DNA from: Flavobacterium sp. ACN2 | GTDB taxonomy: Bacteria; Bacteroidota; Bacteroidia; Flavobacteriales; Flavobacteriaceae | Length of the DNA: 64,000 bases | Direction: 5' to 3' | Assembly: GCF_002303885.1 (NCBI RefSeq) | Contig: NZ_MRCM01000013.1 | Location: forward strand, 1 to 64,000 | Part shown: positions 51,111 to 60,051 of the stretch, in pieces | Layout: each line of letters opens with the position of its first letter | Numbering within the stretch: position 1 is the first letter of the stretch | The notes under the pieces: generated by a model | Databases searched by the model: none | What the model was told of the DNA's origin: nothing | What the model saw: the letters and a program-made list of their open reading frames with translations, nothing else | Position numbers and translations under genes: made by a program

Positions 51111-53624
51111 TTACGACCAAGCTTTTGGCATTTTTTGATCTCTTAACGGAACAAAAGCGATGTTATCGTCTTTCTCGTCTGAGTTCACAAAATGATTGAA
51201 GCGTTTTAATAATCTTGGTTTTTCCAGCACTTGTTTCCATTCGCATTCGAAAGTGTTTACTAAAGTCTGCATTTCGGCTTCAAGCGTTTCACAAATTCCT
51301 AAACTGTCTTCGATGATTACTTGTTTTAGATAGTCTAAACCTCCGTCCAGTTTTTCTAACCAAGTTGAAGTTCTAATAAGCGGACCAGCAGTGCGTATGT
51401 AATACATTAAGAAACGATCCATGTATTTGATTACGGTTTCTTTGTCGATTTTTTCAGCCAATAAAACGGCATGTTTTGGATTCGCGCCACCATTTCCTGC
51501 GATGTATAAATTCCATCCGCCTTCAACAGCGATTAATCCGAAATCTTTTCCGCGGGCTTCGGCGCATTCGCGAATGCAGGCAGAAACACCACCTTTTAAT
51601 TTATGCGGAGAACGAATTCCTTTATATCTGTTTTCTAGCTCGATGGCAAATCCAGCGCTGTCGTCCATTCCGTAACGGCACCAAGCATTTCCAACACAGC
51701 TTTTTACAGCACGAAGCGATTTTCCGTAAGCGTGACCGCTTTCAAAACCATTTTCAATTAAGATTTTCCAAATTTTTGGCAAATCACTTAAATGTGCGCC
51801 AAATAAGTCGACTCTTTGCGCTCCCGTAATTTTAGTGTACAAATCGAATTGTTTTGCCACTTCTCCAATTACGATTAATTTTTCGGCTGTAATTTCACCT
51901 CCCGCAACTCTTGGAACAACAGAATACGTTCCGTTTCTTTGAATATTGGCTAAAAATCTATCGTTTGTATCTTGAGTAGTAACGTGTTTATTTGCCGTAT
52001 CATTATAAATACTAGAAAAGATAGAAGCGACAACAGGTTTGCAAATTTCACAACCATCACCTTTTCCATGATGATCCAGAACATCATAAAAATTCTCATA
52101 TTTATTGATTTTTACCAAATCGAATAATTCCTGACGTGTATAACTGAAATGCTCGCAGATAACTTCTTTTACTTCTTTTCCTAAAGACTTTTGAGTGGCT
52201 TTTACCAAATCTGAAACCATTGGTTTACAGCCTCCACAACCAGAAGTTGCTTTTGTTGCCTTCACTACATCGGAAAGTGTAGCACAAGATTCGTCTAGAA
52301 TTTTACAGCAAATAGCACCTTTTGTTACGTTTTCGCAAGAACAGATTACAGCTGTATCTGGCAAATCCATTACACTTCCCAAAGAAGAACCTTCAGAGCC
52401 ATCGCGAGAACCTAAAATCAAATCTTCTGGATTTTTAGGTAATGCCATTTCGTTAATATAAATCTGAAAAAGTGAATTGTAATCGCTAGAATCTCCAACT
52501 AAAATTCCACCTAAAAGCTTTTTAGAATCCTTTGTAACGTTGATTCTTTTATAAACGCCGCTTAATTTATTTTCATAAATAATAGCTGTAACGTCATTAT
52601 TTTCAACAAAAGGATCACCAAAACTCGCAACTTCAACACCAATTAATTTCAATTGTGTTGACATATCGATGGTTTCTCTCATGGTTTTATCACCATTTAA
52701 GATTTGCTCTGCAGCTACATCTGCCATTTCGTAGCCTGGAGCAACAAGCCCGTAAATGTTTTGATTGTACAAAGCCGCTTCGCCAATTGCAAAAATAGAA
52801 GGATCTGATGTTCGCATTTGATTGTTTACCACAATTCCGCCTCTCACGCCAACTTCAAGTCCTGAAACTCTGGCCAGTTCGTCGCGAGGTTTAATTCCGG
52901 CCGATATAACCAACATGTCTACTTTTAACAATTCGTCGTTTGCAAACATCATTCCTGTTATACTTTCCTTTCCGTCAATATATTGCGTTGCTTTGTTGAG
53001 ATGAATTCCGATGTTTAATTCTTCTATTTTTGATTGAAGCATATCACTTGCGCCTTGATCCAATTGTCTCGGCATCAAACGCGGCGCAAATTCCACCACA
53101 TGCGGATTCAATCCTAAATCTCGAACGGCTTTTGCTGCCTCTAATCCTAATAAACCGCCACCTAAAACGGCTGCTTCAGTTGCACCTTTTTGTTTTATTT
53201 TTTTGGCGTAGATCATAATAGCATCCAAATCTTCGATGGTTCTGTAAACAAAAACACCTTCTTTTTCTACCCCTTCGATTGGCGGTACAAAAGCCGAAGA
53301 ACCAGTAGCCAAAACTAAGTAATCGTACGTATGTGTTTTGCCTAAATGCGTATGGATTGTTTTTACATCGCGATTAATATCTGTAATTAATTCAGATGTG
53401 TTTAGAATAATATTGTTTTCAGCGTACCATTGGCTTGTTGAAAGGGAGAGATCGTCTGCCGTTTTTCCTCCAAAGTATTCACTTAAGTGAACGCGATCGT
53501 AGGCGCGTCTTGGTTCTTCTCCAAATACTGTGATTTGATACTTTTCTTGTCCTGATTTTGCAACAAACTTTTCGCAAAATTTATAACCAACCATGCCGTT
53601 TCCAACTACTATTACTCTAATCAT
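51111..53624 (-). CDS. nirB: NAD(P)H-dependent nitrite reductase large subunit NirB
   Basis: This 837-residue protein has a FAD/NAD domain at 1-405 (VVGNGMVGYKF; AVLGGGLLGLEAAKAV), a first [2Fe-2S] BFD motif at C428/C430/C463/C466, a second cysteine pair at C525/C528, a nitrite/sulfite-reductase ferredoxin-like half-domain at about 555-625, and the sirohaem/[4Fe-4S] ligands C643, C649, C683 and C687 (CVGNAWC and CIREC). It reduces nitrite to ammonium in the cytoplasm. Sirohaem precursors come from cobA in the cofactor operon. Confidence 0.95.
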   Translation of the reverse strand: MIRVIVVGNGMVGYKFCEKFVAKSGQEKYQITVFGEEPRRAYDRVHLSEYFGGKTADDLSLSTSQWYAENNIILNTSELITDINRDVKTIHTHLGKTHTYDYLVLATGSSAFVPPIEGVEKEGVFVYRTIEDLDAIMIYAKKIKQKGATEAAVLGGGLLGLEAAKAVRDLGLNPHVVEFAPRLMPRQLDQGASDMLQSKIEELNIGIHLNKATQYIDGKESITGMMFANDELLKVDMLVISAGIKPRDELARVSGLEVGVRGGIVVNNQMRTSDPSIFAIGEAALYNQNIYGLVAPGYEMADVAAEQILNGDKTMRETIDMSTQLKLIGVEVASFGDPFVENNDVTAIIYENKLSGVYKRINVTKDSKKLLGGILVGDSSDYNSLFQIYINEMALPKNPEDLILGSRDGSEGSSLGSVMDLPDTAVICSCENVTKGAICCKILDESCATLSDVVKATKATSGCGGCKPMVSDLVKATQKSLGKEVKEVICEHFSYTRQELFDLVKINKYENFYDVLDHHGKGDGCEICKPVVASIFSSIYNDTANKHVTTQDTNDRFLANIQRNGTYSVVPRVAGGEITAEKLIVIGEVAKQFDLYTKITGAQRVDLFGAHLSDLPKIWKILIENGFESGHAYGKSLRAVKSCVGNAWCRYGMDDSAGFAIELENRYKGIRSPHKLKGGVSACIRECAEARGKDFGLIAVEGGWNLYIAGNGGANPKHAVLLAEKIDKETVIKYMDRFLMYYIRTAGPLIRTSTWLEKLDGGLDYLKQVIIEDSLGICETLEAEMQTLVNTFECEWKQVLEKPRLLKRFNHFVNSDEKDDNIAFVPLRDQKMPKAWS

Positions 53625-53650
53625 GATTTCTTTAATTAAGTATTACTACG

Positions 53651-53684
53651 CAAATATAAGTATTTGTACTTATAAAAATACGTA
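53651..53684 (-). promoter_or_regulatory. nirB promoter with NarL-type heptamer pair
   Basis: The -7 box is TATATTTG (53651-53658, minus strand) within AATACTTATATTTG, the same 14 bases as at moeA. Eight bp further upstream lies TACTTATAAAAATACGTA (53667-53684): heptamers TACTTAT and ATACGTA inverted with a 4-base spacer. TACTTAT fits the enterobacterial NarL heptamer TACYYMT exactly. Confidence 0.55.
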
Positions 53685-53768
53685 AATAAAATATTTTTTA
53701 AGTCATAAGTAAGTTTTGTTTGCTACGTATTTTATCTTAATCTTTTACGTACTGTGGGTTTTGAATGA

Positions 53769-53798
53769 TTTGTTCCTTACTTAGTTTTTTTAAATTTG
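53769..53798 (+). promoter_or_regulatory. Bacteroidota promoter of the META-domain lipoprotein gene
   Basis: TTTG (53769-53772) and TAAATTTG (53791-53798) are 18 bp apart. The start codon is about 95 bp downstream. Confidence 0.6.
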
Positions 53799-53893
53799 AA
53801 AAGATTCTAAATAAGCGTTTCAGAAAAATGTCGTAAATTCATAAGAATTTTACAGGTGTTTTATAAAAAGAATATTTTTTAAACTAAGATCTT

Positions 53894-54667
53894 ATGAAAA
53901 AAATACTTTCAATATTGTTATTAGCAGCTTTAATAATCGGCTGTAAAACGACTGCAAACAAAGAATCTGGCACAACATCTTCTGTAAGTTCTACAGAAGA
54001 AGATTTAAAATATTATTTTAAAGGAACTGGAAATGAGCCATTTTGGGGAATCAAAATGGGGAATGAAGAAATCGTTTTTACATCATTAATTCCTGGCAAG
54101 GAAAAAATCACTTTTCCCGCAGTTGATGCAATTAGGGCTATGGATGCCAATGTGAAAATGTATAAGGTGAGTAATGAAAATACTTCGGCAACAATTACGA
54201 TTCAGCAATTGGATTGTCAGGATTCTATGTCTGGAGCAATTTCACCTTATAGTGTAAAGGTTGAAATCAAAAATAATTCGGAATTAGAAATAAAGAAGCT
54301 CAGCGGTTGCGGAAAATATCTTACCGATTATAGACTTCATGATATTTGGGTTTTGGAAGAATTGAATGGATATAAAGTTTTTGCAACCGACTTTCAAAAG
54401 GAATTTCCAAGACTTGAAATTAATTCTGCAGAAAATAGATTCTCTGGCTTTGGAGGTTGTAATTCGATAACGGGACAAATCTTTTTTGAAAAAGATGTTT
54501 TGCGTTTCACTAAAGTGATTTCAACTTTAATGGCTTGTCCGCAAGGAAATAAAGAAGGTGAGTTTTTAAAAGCATTGCAAAGCACAACAACATATTCTAT
54601 TGGAAATAATCAATTGACTTTGTCGAATCCTTCTGCGAAATTGGCTGTTTTTAAGAAGGTAGATTAG
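53894..54667 (+). CDS. META/HslJ-domain lipoprotein
   Basis: This 257-residue protein has a lipoprotein signal with Cys17 (LIIGCKTT). Residues about 35-145 resemble a COG3650-type domain (GTGNEPFWGIKMGNEEIVF), and about 155-255 are a META domain (LEELNGYKVF...RFSGFGGCNSITGQI...TLMACP). META proteins such as HslJ are outer-membrane stress or heat-shock lipoproteins. It lies 104 bp before a related smaller protein. Confidence 0.85.
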   Translation: MKKILSILLLAALIIGCKTTANKESGTTSSVSSTEEDLKYYFKGTGNEPFWGIKMGNEEIVFTSLIPGKEKITFPAVDAIRAMDANVKMYKVSNENTSATITIQQLDCQDSMSGAISPYSVKVEIKNNSELEIKKLSGCGKYLTDYRLHDIWVLEELNGYKVFATDFQKEFPRLEINSAENRFSGFGGCNSITGQIFFEKDVLRFTKVISTLMACPQGNKEGEFLKALQSTTTYSIGNNQLTLSNPSAKLAVFKKVD

Positions 54668-54734
54668 AGTTTTAAAATGTCGTATTGTATCTAAAAAAAA
54701 ACCTATTCGGCTCTTGTTTATATTAGCAGTAAAA

Positions 54735-54742
54735 TATTTTTG
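54735..54742 (+). promoter_or_regulatory. -7 box of the second META-domain gene
   Basis: TATTTTTG lies 29 bp before the start codon, with CTTG (54713-54716) as a weak -33 element 18 bp upstream. Confidence 0.5.
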
Positions 54743-54771
54743 TAGAATAAAACTTACAATATTTATTTTAC

Positions 54772-55203
54772 ATGAAAAGGATTTTAATGTTATTAATTGC
54801 AATGGTGTTAGTTTGCAGTTGTAAATCGACTAAAGAAACGAAAACAATCAATTCTAGTAGTGAAGGCTTAGTTGAAAAGAAATTACAGCAAACTTGGATT
54901 TTGGAAAACTTAAACGGGAAAGTTGTTACTGATAAAGATTTTTCAAGTTCTCCGAAAATTATAATTACGCCATCTGCATTTTTTGGATCGACAGGATGTA
55001 ATGCTGTAAAGGGTAATTTAGTTTCAAAAGGTGATGGGAAAATTCAATTTTTAAATTACACAACAGAAACTAAGAAGTGTGATGCAAAAAAAGAAGGTGA
55101 GTTCGCGCAGTTGTTAAAAACAACATCAGGTTATTCTATTAAGGATAATAAACTTTTCCTTTCAAATCAATTTGGACTAACAATGTCTTTCAAAAAGGGT
55201 TAA
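54772..55203 (+). CDS. META/HslJ-domain lipoprotein
   Basis: This 143-residue protein has a lipoprotein signal with Cys17 (LVCSCKST) and a single META domain (WILENLNGKVV; FFGSTGCNAVKGNL; FAQLLKTTSGYSI). It is a shorter relative of the C-terminal half of the preceding protein. Confidence 0.85.
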   Translation: MKRILMLLIAMVLVCSCKSTKETKTINSSSEGLVEKKLQQTWILENLNGKVVTDKDFSSSPKIIITPSAFFGSTGCNAVKGNLVSKGDGKIQFLNYTTETKKCDAKKEGEFAQLLKTTSGYSIKDNKLFLSNQFGLTMSFKKG

Positions 55204-55213
55204 TTAAAAAAGA

Positions 55214-55247
55214 AAGGCTTTGATGTTACTATCAAAGCCTTTTTTAT
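55214..55247. terminator. Bidirectional terminator between convergent genes
   Basis: AAAGGCTTTGAT and ATCAAAGCCTTT pair around GTTACT, with A- and T-runs outside. It serves the plus-strand META gene and the minus-strand DUF2130 gene. Confidence 0.88.
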
Positions 55248-55263
55248 TTTGATAAAAATATTG

Positions 55264-56553
55264 TTACTCAAACAATTCCTTAGGATCTTCTTCATTTTCT
55301 GATTCTTCTTCAATAAAATCCAATTCCAAAGCTCTTACGCTTTGAACCGCATTTCCAGCAATACCACGAATTGAACCGTACATTCCTAAAGTATTATGAA
55401 CTACTTTTTCGATTTGTTTTTCGCGCTGTTTCCAGATTCTCTGCATGGCTCTTTTTTCAGAATCCAGATCGCTTTGCATTTGAGTAAAACCTTCTACAAT
55501 TCCTTCAATCTGCAAGCGAAATTCGTTGCTTGTAAGGAAATCATATAACATAGACATTTTATCGCCTTTATTTTCCTGTGCCTGAACCGCTTGATTGATC
55601 TGAATTAAAGATTGGCGCAACACAGCACTTAAACCTTTGAATTCTTCATAAGTACAAATCCAGATTCCGTCGCGCATTCCCATTCGGTCCATTCCCGAGG
55701 GCATAACTTCAGTAACCAAAACACCAATATTGGCTCTTTTAGTTCTAATATCGTTTTTAAATTTCTCGATCCAAGAAGTTTGAAACGCTTTTGTTCTTTT
55801 ACTTTCGTAATAAATAGAACCGCAATTTTGATGTTCTCTTGTGTTTACAACTTGAAGACAATCGGCACCGTTTGCACCTTTCTTAATTTCATCAATGCTA
55901 TCAAGAGGGAAGTTGTTGGCAAGCCATTCTTCAATCGCTAATTCCATTACTTCGCCCTGCAATTGCATAGAACCTTGTTCTTGCTTACGTTTCATTTCTT
56001 CAGTCAGCTTTTTTTGTTCTTCAAGCTGTTTCTGAAGTTCTTTGAATTTTAATTCGTTTTTATCGTCTTCTTGTTTTCTGATTTTTTCGCGTTCCAGAGT
56101 CAATTGAACATTCAATTGTTTTTCGGCTTCGGCCTGAATAGCATCTTTCATTTCCAGTTTTTCGCGCTGTAATTTGGCGATTTCACCTTCCATTTTATTT
56201 AATTCCCTGATTTTTTCTGATTTTTCAGAGAGTTCTTTTTCCATCAGTAACAAACGATCTTTGTTTTCTTCCTCAAGTTTCGCTTTTAGTTTTTCTGAAA
56301 TTTCTTTTTCAGCCGTTTTTTTCTCGCGTTCCAAACGTTCAGCAAAAAGTTCGTTTTCCTGTTTTTTCTTCGCTTCAAATTCGGACTTCGCTTTTTCCAA
56401 TTGTTCGTTTTTAAGCTCTAATTCACGGTTTTGAACATTTGCTTTTTGCTGGAATTCTTTACGGATGCTGTCTTCCAACTGATGTTTTAAAACATCATTG
56501 ACATCGATAGGAGTTCCGCAGTTTGGACACTGAATTGAAGATTGCTCGGCCAT
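55264..56553 (-). CDS. DUF2130 domain protein with zinc ribbon and coiled coil
   Basis: This 429-residue protein starts with a Cys pair (IQCPNCGTPID), continues as a long charged coiled coil (about 30-200), and has a C-terminal DUF2130 domain (about 205-400). The latter shows GANGADCLQVV followed by IYYESKRT, a D...E-x-K arrangement like PD-(D/E)xK nucleases. Nuclease activity is inference. Single gene. Confidence 0.82.
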   Translation of the reverse strand: MAEQSSIQCPNCGTPIDVNDVLKHQLEDSIRKEFQQKANVQNRELELKNEQLEKAKSEFEAKKKQENELFAERLEREKKTAEKEISEKLKAKLEEENKDRLLLMEKELSEKSEKIRELNKMEGEIAKLQREKLEMKDAIQAEAEKQLNVQLTLEREKIRKQEDDKNELKFKELQKQLEEQKKLTEEMKRKQEQGSMQLQGEVMELAIEEWLANNFPLDSIDEIKKGANGADCLQVVNTREHQNCGSIYYESKRTKAFQTSWIEKFKNDIRTKRANIGVLVTEVMPSGMDRMGMRDGIWICTYEEFKGLSAVLRQSLIQINQAVQAQENKGDKMSMLYDFLTSNEFRLQIEGIVEGFTQMQSDLDSEKRAMQRIWKQREKQIEKVVHNTLGMYGSIRGIAGNAVQSVRALELDFIEEESENEEDPKELFE

Positions 56554-56649
56554 TATATATTGAAATTTTATTGTAGAATTTGAATTTGCTAAGATATTTA
56601 AAAGTTCTCTTTTTGTGGTGTGGATTTCTGTACTAAATTGTAACGATTT

Positions 56650-56945
56650 TTTGTTATAGCTACAAGGACGCTAAGACACAAAGTTTCTTATGATTTAATC
56701 TCGCAAAGTCGCAGAGGCGCAAAGTTTTTTGCCACAGATTAAAGGATTAAAAGGATTTATTGAATTGCCTCCAGCTTTAGCTGGAGGTATAAAAGTTGAA
56801 TTAGAAAAGGCTTTAGCCAAATCAGTAGTTGTTTGGCTAAAGTCTTTTGAACTTAATTATTTTTCCATCCAGCTAAAGCTGGAGGCAACTTATAAATAAA
56901 AGCTTTGCGACTTCGCGGCTTTGCGAGATTAAAAAAAAATTGCGT
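56650..56945. repeat. Nested intergenic inverted repeats
   Basis: Outer arms carry CGCAAAGTCGCAGAGGCGC and GCGACTTCGCGGCTTTGCG plus GACGCTAAG/CTTAGCGCC. Nested within are GCCTCCAGCTTTAGCTGGAGG (56766) and CCAGCTAAAGCTGGAGGC (56867), and TTAGCCAAA/TTTGGCTAA. No gene is present. The inner arms end the stretch between the DUF2130 and LysR genes. Confidence 0.65.
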
Positions 56946-56946
56946 C

Positions 56947-57828
56947 TTAGCGCCTTTGTGGCAATAAAAAATCAACAGCAGATCGAGTAATCTCAGATTC
57001 ATCTTCCTTTGCAGTGATAATTGAAACATTCGTATATAAATTCACTTTTTTCAATTCGATAAAACCAATTTCAGGATCTCGATTGTTTTTGGCAATGTTT
57101 GATGGAACAATTGAAATTCCTAATCCGTTTTTGACCAATTGTACAATGGAGTTGATGTTATTGGCTTCATGAATAATCTTTGGCGTAAAGCCATAAAAAG
57201 CACAAAGTTCCAATAAGACTTCGTGGTAATGCGGTGCATAATCTTTATTGAAGAAAACAAATGTTTCGTCTTTTAGGTTTGCAATTTCATTTTCTGATTT
57301 TATCTGAAAAGAACTTTTATTATAAACCAATGAAAATCCATCTTTAAACCATAAATGTGATTTTATTTTTGGAGACTGAATTGGTGATCGAATAATTCCC
57401 ATTTCAATTTTTCCTTGCTCTAAAGCATCGATCTGTTTGGTGGTTGAAATTTCGAAAAGTTTGAAATTTACATAAGGAAATCGCGCTTTCAGATGTTTTA
57501 TTAAATCTGAAATGACAGAAGAATAAATCGAACTGATATAAGCAATTCTAAATTCGCCCGAAACATTCTCTGCAATCTTTTTTGTTTTCGCAGAAATGCG
57601 TTCCAGATTCTGAAAAAGCGCCGTTACTTCTTCTTTAAAATATTTTCCAGCTTCGGTGAGTTCTACTTTTTTATTGTTTCTGATAAAAAGTTTTGCCTGA
57701 AGTTTGTCTTCCAGTTCTGCTATTTGTCGGCTTAATGGCGGTTGAGAAATAAAGAGTTTTTCTGAGGCTTTGGTGAAGTTCAGTTCTTCGGCGACCGCTA
57801 AGAAATATTTTAAGTGACGTAATTCCAT
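56947..57828 (-). CDS. LysR-family transcriptional regulator
   Basis: This 293-residue protein has an N-terminal winged helix (LKYFLAVAEELNFTKASEKL; ISQPPLSRQIAELEDKL) and an inducer-binding domain (about 90-290). Just upstream, ATACTTTGAAAGTAT (near 57832) is a short palindrome and AATACTTTAAAAATACTAT a second copy-like site, which could be its own operators. Possible targets are the mdaB/ygiN-like genes nearby or the divergent methyltransferase. Confidence 0.9.
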   Translation of the reverse strand: MELRHLKYFLAVAEELNFTKASEKLFISQPPLSRQIAELEDKLQAKLFIRNNKKVELTEAGKYFKEEVTALFQNLERISAKTKKIAENVSGEFRIAYISSIYSSVISDLIKHLKARFPYVNFKLFEISTTKQIDALEQGKIEMGIIRSPIQSPKIKSHLWFKDGFSLVYNKSSFQIKSENEIANLKDETFVFFNKDYAPHYHEVLLELCAFYGFTPKIIHEANNINSIVQLVKNGLGISIVPSNIAKNNRDPEIGFIELKKVNLYTNVSIITAKEDESEITRSAVDFLLPQRR

Positions 57829-57901
57829 GATACTTTGAAAGTATTGTTAATTGATAAAAATAGTATTTTTAAAGTATTCATGAAAGAGATAGTTTTGAAT
57901 A

Positions 57902-58032
57902 AAAATAATTCTCTCGCAGATTTTGCAGATTGGGCAGATTATTAATTGATTTATTAAAATAATTCATAATCACAAAATATCCTGATCTATAATAGCAAAA
58001 ACGATCCCCTAAATCTGCTAGATCTGCGAGAG
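57902..58032. repeat. Intergenic inverted repeat (CTCTCGCAGATTTTGCAG)
   Basis: CTCTCGCAGATTTTGCAGAT and ATCTGCTAGATCTGCGAGAG face each other between the divergent LysR and methyltransferase genes. Confidence 0.65.
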
Positions 58033-58050
58033 ATAAAAAAACAAAAGACC

Positions 58051-58758
58051 ATGAAAAAATCAACTATTGAAGAAATCAAAGAACGATTTGACAATGATGT
58101 CGAACGATTTTCGAATTTAGAAACTGGACAAGTGGCAACAATTGATGCTACTATTTCTTTAGAATTAATAACAGAAGCTTCAAAGCGAATTGTTCCAAAT
58201 GCTACATCTATTTTAGATGTTGGCTGTGGAGCCGGAAATTACACGTTAATGATGTTATCTAAAGTGCCAAATTTAAACTGTACTTTGGTCGATTTGAGTT
58301 TACCAATGTTGGATCGCGCTTTTGAAAGAGTTTCGGCAGTAACAAATGGAAAAGTAGAAATCAAACAAGGAGATATTCGAGAAGCAGCTTTACAAGAAAA
58401 CAGTTTTGACATTATTTTGGCTGGTGCTGTTTTGCATCATTTGAGAGACGATCAGGATTGGGAAACTACTTTCGTTAAATTGTTTAAATTATTAAGACCG
58501 GGCGGTTGTTTGATGATTTCTGATTTGATCACGCAAGACACCGAATTATTGAACGAATATACTTGGCAACGTTATGGCGAATATTTAGAAGAAATAGGAG
58601 GGGCAGAGTATCGTCAGAAAGTTTTGGATTATATCGAAAAGGAAGATTCGCCAAGATCGATGAATTATCAATTGGATTTAATGAAAAAAGCAGGTTTTTC
58701 AAAAGTCGAAATTTTACACAAGAATATGTGTTTTGGGGCTTTTGGTGGAATAAAGTAG
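58051..58758 (+). CDS. Class I SAM-dependent methyltransferase
   Basis: This 235-residue protein has the SAM motif ILDVGCGAGNYTLMML, acidic loop TLVDLS, and post motif FDIILAGAVLHHLRDD. The pattern is that of UbiE/Trm9-like small-molecule methyltransferases. Substrate unknown. Confidence 0.87.
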   Translation: MKKSTIEEIKERFDNDVERFSNLETGQVATIDATISLELITEASKRIVPNATSILDVGCGAGNYTLMMLSKVPNLNCTLVDLSLPMLDRAFERVSAVTNGKVEIKQGDIREAALQENSFDIILAGAVLHHLRDDQDWETTFVKLFKLLRPGGCLMISDLITQDTELLNEYTWQRYGEYLEEIGGAEYRQKVLDYIEKEDSPRSMNYQLDLMKKAGFSKVEILHKNMCFGAFGGIK

Positions 58759-58769
58759 TTTTTTGTTAG

Positions 58770-58842
58770 CCACGAATTCACGAATTAATTTAAAAATGTT
58801 TGCGCATAGATTTTAAAAAATAAATTCGTGAATTCGTGGTGA
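58770..58842. repeat. Intergenic inverted repeat (CCACGAATTCACGAATTAAT)
   Basis: CCACGAATTCACGAATT and AATTCGTGAATTCGTGG are perfect arms between the convergent methyltransferase and monooxygenase-like genes, suited to act as a two-way terminator. Confidence 0.7.
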
Positions 58843-58849
58843 AAAACCT

Positions 58850-59128
58850 TTATAGAATCTGTTCTGTTTTGTAAACCTGAATTGGACTTGAAACCAGACT
58901 TTCGGTTTTTTTGATGAATTCTTGTAAATAAGATTGATTGTTGTGTAGGTCTAATCCTGGTTGATCTTTCCATTCTTCCCAAAGAATAAAAACATTTTCG
59001 GAAGTGTGTAAATCGTAACGAATACACGCAGCTTCTTTTCTAGTTTCGGATACTAGATGTGTTAGCAGGCTTTGAACTTCAATTAAATGTTCTGGTTTAC
59101 TTTTTAAAATTGCTGTAATCGAAATCAT
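58850..59128 (-). CDS. Antibiotic-biosynthesis-monooxygenase (YgiN-like) protein
   Basis: This 92-residue protein with a single ABM ferredoxin-like fold (ITAILKSKPEHLIEVQSLL; NVFILWEEWKD; IQVYKTEQIL) is the size of YgiN quinol monooxygenase. It begins 2 bp after an MdaB-like quinone reductase; the same pair is adjacent in E. coli, where they form a quinone redox cycle. That role is likely by context. Confidence 0.85.
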   Translation of the reverse strand: MISITAILKSKPEHLIEVQSLLTHLVSETRKEAACIRYDLHTSENVFILWEEWKDQPGLDLHNNQSYLQEFIKKTESLVSSPIQVYKTEQIL

Positions 59129-59130
59129 AA

Positions 59131-59736
59131 TTATAAGTTTTTAAAAGTTTGCTCTAAATGTTTCGTGTAATTCTCTTTAAAGATAACGATATTTTCTGGT
59201 GTAGCACCTTTTTCTACGTCATGGAAATGAAATCCGTTTACGCGTTCCATTCCTGTGAATTTGTTCATTTTGTGGAAGCCAAACATTACGCCATCATCAA
59301 CAGAAGTTTCTTCGAAGAATTCTCCTGGAAGTGTAAAAGCAGTTGCAGGGGCATTCCAGCTTGTGGTAAGCATATATTTGCGTCCGTGTAGAAGTCCGCC
59401 AGTCCCGTAATTGATGTCTGGGTTTACACGACTTCTTCCGTCGTTTTTATAGATTCCATTGTTGTGTCCTTGTGTAAAAACATCATCGATATATTTTTTG
59501 AAAAGATTCGGAATTTGAAACCACCAAACTGGTGTATGATAGATAATTAAATCTGCCCAAACGAATTTTTCTACTTCTTTTTGAAGATCTATTTCGTCTT
59601 CAATGTGAGTTGTTTTTATCTCGTAATCTCTGTTTTTAGAAAGAAATTCAACTGTCCAGTCTTGAACTGTTTTGTTGAATTGTCCTCCTGAATGCGCAAA
59701 TTTTTGCCCGCCGTTAATTATAAATATCTTTTTCAT
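59131..59736 (-). CDS. NAD(P)H quinone oxidoreductase, MdaB-like flavodoxin-fold protein
   Basis: This 201-residue protein has the Flavodoxin_2 fold: IINGGQKFAHSGGQFN (phosphate loop), YHTPVWWFQIPNLFKKYID and TTSWNAPATAFTLPGEF. These match MdaB (modulator of drug activity B), an FAD-dependent quinone reductase. It is cotranscribed with the YgiN-like gene. Confidence 0.88.
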   Translation of the reverse strand: MKKIFIINGGQKFAHSGGQFNKTVQDWTVEFLSKNRDYEIKTTHIEDEIDLQKEVEKFVWADLIIYHTPVWWFQIPNLFKKYIDDVFTQGHNNGIYKNDGRSRVNPDINYGTGGLLHGRKYMLTTSWNAPATAFTLPGEFFEETSVDDGVMFGFHKMNKFTGMERVNGFHFHDVEKGATPENIVIFKENYTKHLEQTFKNL

Positions 59737-59749
59737 TTTACTTTATGTT

Positions 59750-59878
59750 GTTATGGATACGTGATGCGTGAGGGATAGGAGCGATATCTCCCGATTTAGA
59801 AAAACAAGGCTTTTTAGCCGTAGTTTTTGTTTATCGGGAATTTAGCGTATAGCCCGGCCCTTGGGACACGCCCAAATT
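59750..59878. repeat. GC-richer intergenic repeat block
   Basis: The block contains GAGCGATATCTCCCGAT and ATCGGGAATTTAGCGTATAG, with AAGGCTTTTTAGCC as an inner hairpin. GCG.ATAGCCCG also occurs in the block at 47660-47780. No ORF of note. Confidence 0.5.
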
Positions 59879-59910
59879 CTAAATTATTTAAGTTTTGAGA
59901 TTTTTTTAAA

Positions 59911-60045
59911 CACATAGAAATATAGGTTTTTCTTTCTTGGAAAAGAGAATGGAAAGAAACTAGTTTCTAACACATAGGTATGTGTGTGTATGTAAGTGAA
60001 ACGCCTTTGTAGACAAAGTAAAACTATGTTTCTATGTGTTTAAAA
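59911..60045. repeat. Intergenic inverted repeat (AACACATAGA family, second copy)
   Basis: AACACATAGAAATATAG and CTATGTTTCTATGTGTT are the arms, the same family as 1-180. It lies just past the aldo-keto reductase stop. Confidence 0.65.
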
Positions 60046-60051
60046 AGAGAA

